From NCBI RefSeq assembly GCF_041146875.1, contig NZ_JBFRXP010000012.1, positions 1 to 64,000 of the forward strand: a stretch of 64,000 bases of DNA, given 5' to 3'. Of the stretch, positions 62,965 to 64,000 are shown one piece after another. The translations under genes and the position numbers were made by a program. The stretch is from Igneacidithiobacillus sp041146875 (GTDB lineage Bacteria; Pseudomonadota; Gammaproteobacteria; Acidithiobacillales; Acidithiobacillaceae). Every line of letters begins with the position of its first letter. Position 1 is the first letter of the stretch. A model generated the notes under the pieces. The model ran no database searches and had not been told where the DNA came from. It saw nothing but the letters and a program-made list of their open reading frames with translations.

Positions 62965-64000
62965 GTGAGCACGTCGTCCGTTCGCCCTATAGTACTGCTC
63001 ATTCTCGATGGTTGGGGCTATCGGGAAGCGGCGGAGGATAATGCCATCGCGCAGGCCCACACGCCGCATTGGGACAGCTGGTGGAAGACCCACCCACATA
63101 CCTTGCTGCAGGCATCTGAGGCATCGGTAGGCCTGCCCCGTGGGCAGATGGGCAACAGCGAGGTGGGGCATATCAATATCGGTGCTGGCCGGGTAGTCTA
63201 TCAGGAATACGAGCGTATCAACCGCGCCATTGCCGACGGTAGCTTTTATCACAACGCCGCGCTGGTGGAGGCGGTGGACGCGGCGCAAAAGCAGGGCAAG
63301 GCCGTGCATATTCTCGGCCTGCTCTCTCCCGGTGGTGTGCACTCCCACGAAAATCACCTGATTGCCGGTTTGCGCCTGGCGCGCCAACGTGGCGCCGAGC
63401 ACGTATATTTGCATGCCTTTCTCGACGGTCGCGATACGGCCCCCCGTTCGGCAGCCGCCTCACTACGCAAAATAGAAGACGCCTTGGCGCGCGAGGGCGG
63501 CCGCCTCGCCACCCTAATCGGACGCTATTATGCCATGGACCGCGACCACCGCTGGGACCGGGTACAAAAGGCGTATGACTTGATTACCCAGGGCACGGGT
63601 ACGGAATATCCCAGTGCCGAAGCGGCGCTGGAAGCTGCCTACACGCAAGTAGAGAGCGATGAATTTGTGCCCGCGGCACGTATCGGGCCGGCGGTGCGCG
63701 TGGAGGATGGCGATAGCATCATCTTCCTCAATTTTCGTTCCGACCGTGCGCGGCAAATTACTCGCGCCTTCGTCGAAGAGGGGTTTTCCGGATTTCCGCG
63801 CGCCGTCGTACCCAAACTTGCGGCCTTTGTTACGCTTACGGAGTACAGCGAGCAGTTTCCAGTGGCGGTCGCCTACCCCCCCACCCGCCTGCGTAACACC
63901 TTCGGCGAGTGGGTTTCCCGCTTTGGTCTGCGCCAGCTGCGTATCGCCGAGACCGAAAAATACGCGCACGTCACCTTTTTCTTTAATGGTGGTGAAGAGC
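62965..64000 (+). CDS. gpmI: Cofactor-independent phosphoglycerate mutase, 3'-partial
   Basis: The frame begins with GTG 62965, four bases after AAGGAG, and runs off the window. PIVLLILDGWGYRE holds the first metal-binding Asp. SEVGHINIGAGRVVYQ carries the phospho-Ser region, followed by GLLSPGGVHSHENH and FLDGRDT. It interconverts 3- and 2-phosphoglycerate. About two thirds of the usual length is present. Confidence 0.92.
   Translation, partial: MSTSSVRPIVLLILDGWGYREAAEDNAIAQAHTPHWDSWWKTHPHTLLQASEASVGLPRGQMGNSEVGHINIGAGRVVYQEYERINRAIADGSFYHNAALVEAVDAAQKQGKAVHILGLLSPGGVHSHENHLIAGLRLARQRGAEHVYLHAFLDGRDTAPRSAAASLRKIEDALAREGGRLATLIGRYYAMDRDHRWDRVQKAYDLITQGTGTEYPSAEAALEAAYTQVESDEFVPAARIGPAVRVEDGDSIIFLNFRSDRARQITRAFVEEGFSGFPRAVVPKLAAFVTLTEYSEQFPVAVAYPPTRLRNTFGEWVSRFGLRQLRIAETEKYAHVTFFFNGGEE

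Overview
The window looks like a chromosomal segment of an acidophilic, sulfur-oxidising autotroph close to Acidithiobacillus. This is inferred from a SoxK-like protein at the left edge, a phosphoribulokinase of the Calvin cycle, a Pel locus next to a cellulose locus, glycogen genes built around GH57 enzymes, and extracellular proteins that are very poor in charged residues. No species can be named from the sequence alone.

Layout. 1-7.1 kb: the end of a SoxK-like gene, then a minus-strand operon glgC, GH57, GH57, glk, murI (ADP-glucose synthesis, alpha-glucan remodelling, glucose phosphorylation, glutamate racemase). 7.2-11.6 kb: a small methyltransferase, ubiC-ubiA, and priA preceded by two perfect DnaA boxes. 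11.7-21.3 kb: a VpsR-like sigma-54 activator followed by a Fap-type functional amyloid operon. Its order is fapA-position protein, fapB, fapC, fapD, fapE-like, then a membrane GT2 polysaccharide synthase and a TPR outer-membrane porin, with fapF convergent at the end. 21.4-28 kb: cspA, a DEAD-box helicase, an unknown gene, a cation exchanger, tRNA-Arg(CCU), a parDE toxin-antitoxin pair and a CoA-disulfide-reductase-like flavoprotein.

28-53.5 kb is one minus-strand exopolysaccharide super-locus: pelA, a pelB split into three genes, pelC-D-E-F-G, a PelX-like epimerase, two further SDR sugar-nucleotide enzymes, bcsA-B-C-Z and a PatB-type C-S lyase. 53.6-60.3 kb holds prk, metF, ahcY (with a SAH riboswitch), metK, a small outer-membrane protein, a probable adenosine kinase and a rhodanese: an activated-methyl-cycle cluster. 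60.4-64 kb: glgP and the start of gpmI.

How it fits together. The most interesting feature is a biofilm-matrix regulon. The fap operon has a near-consensus -24/-12 promoter and an upstream palindrome with half-sites TGTTAC and GTAACA. Two co-linear 80-bp segments in the pel-bcs locus carry the related element TGCTAC-N6-GTTAC(A/G). Each lies about 131 bp upstream of a -24/-12 promoter, in front of the PelX-like epimerase and in front of the SDR-bcs operon. The VpsR-like activator next to fap, with an intact GAFTGA loop and a receiver lacking an obvious phospho-acceptor, is the natural candidate to control all three. PelD (RxxD site) and BcsA (PilZ domain) add two likely c-di-GMP inputs. The amyloid operon with its own polysaccharide synthase and porin may be a composite amyloid-glycan assembly system; I am not aware of it being described, but I could not search.
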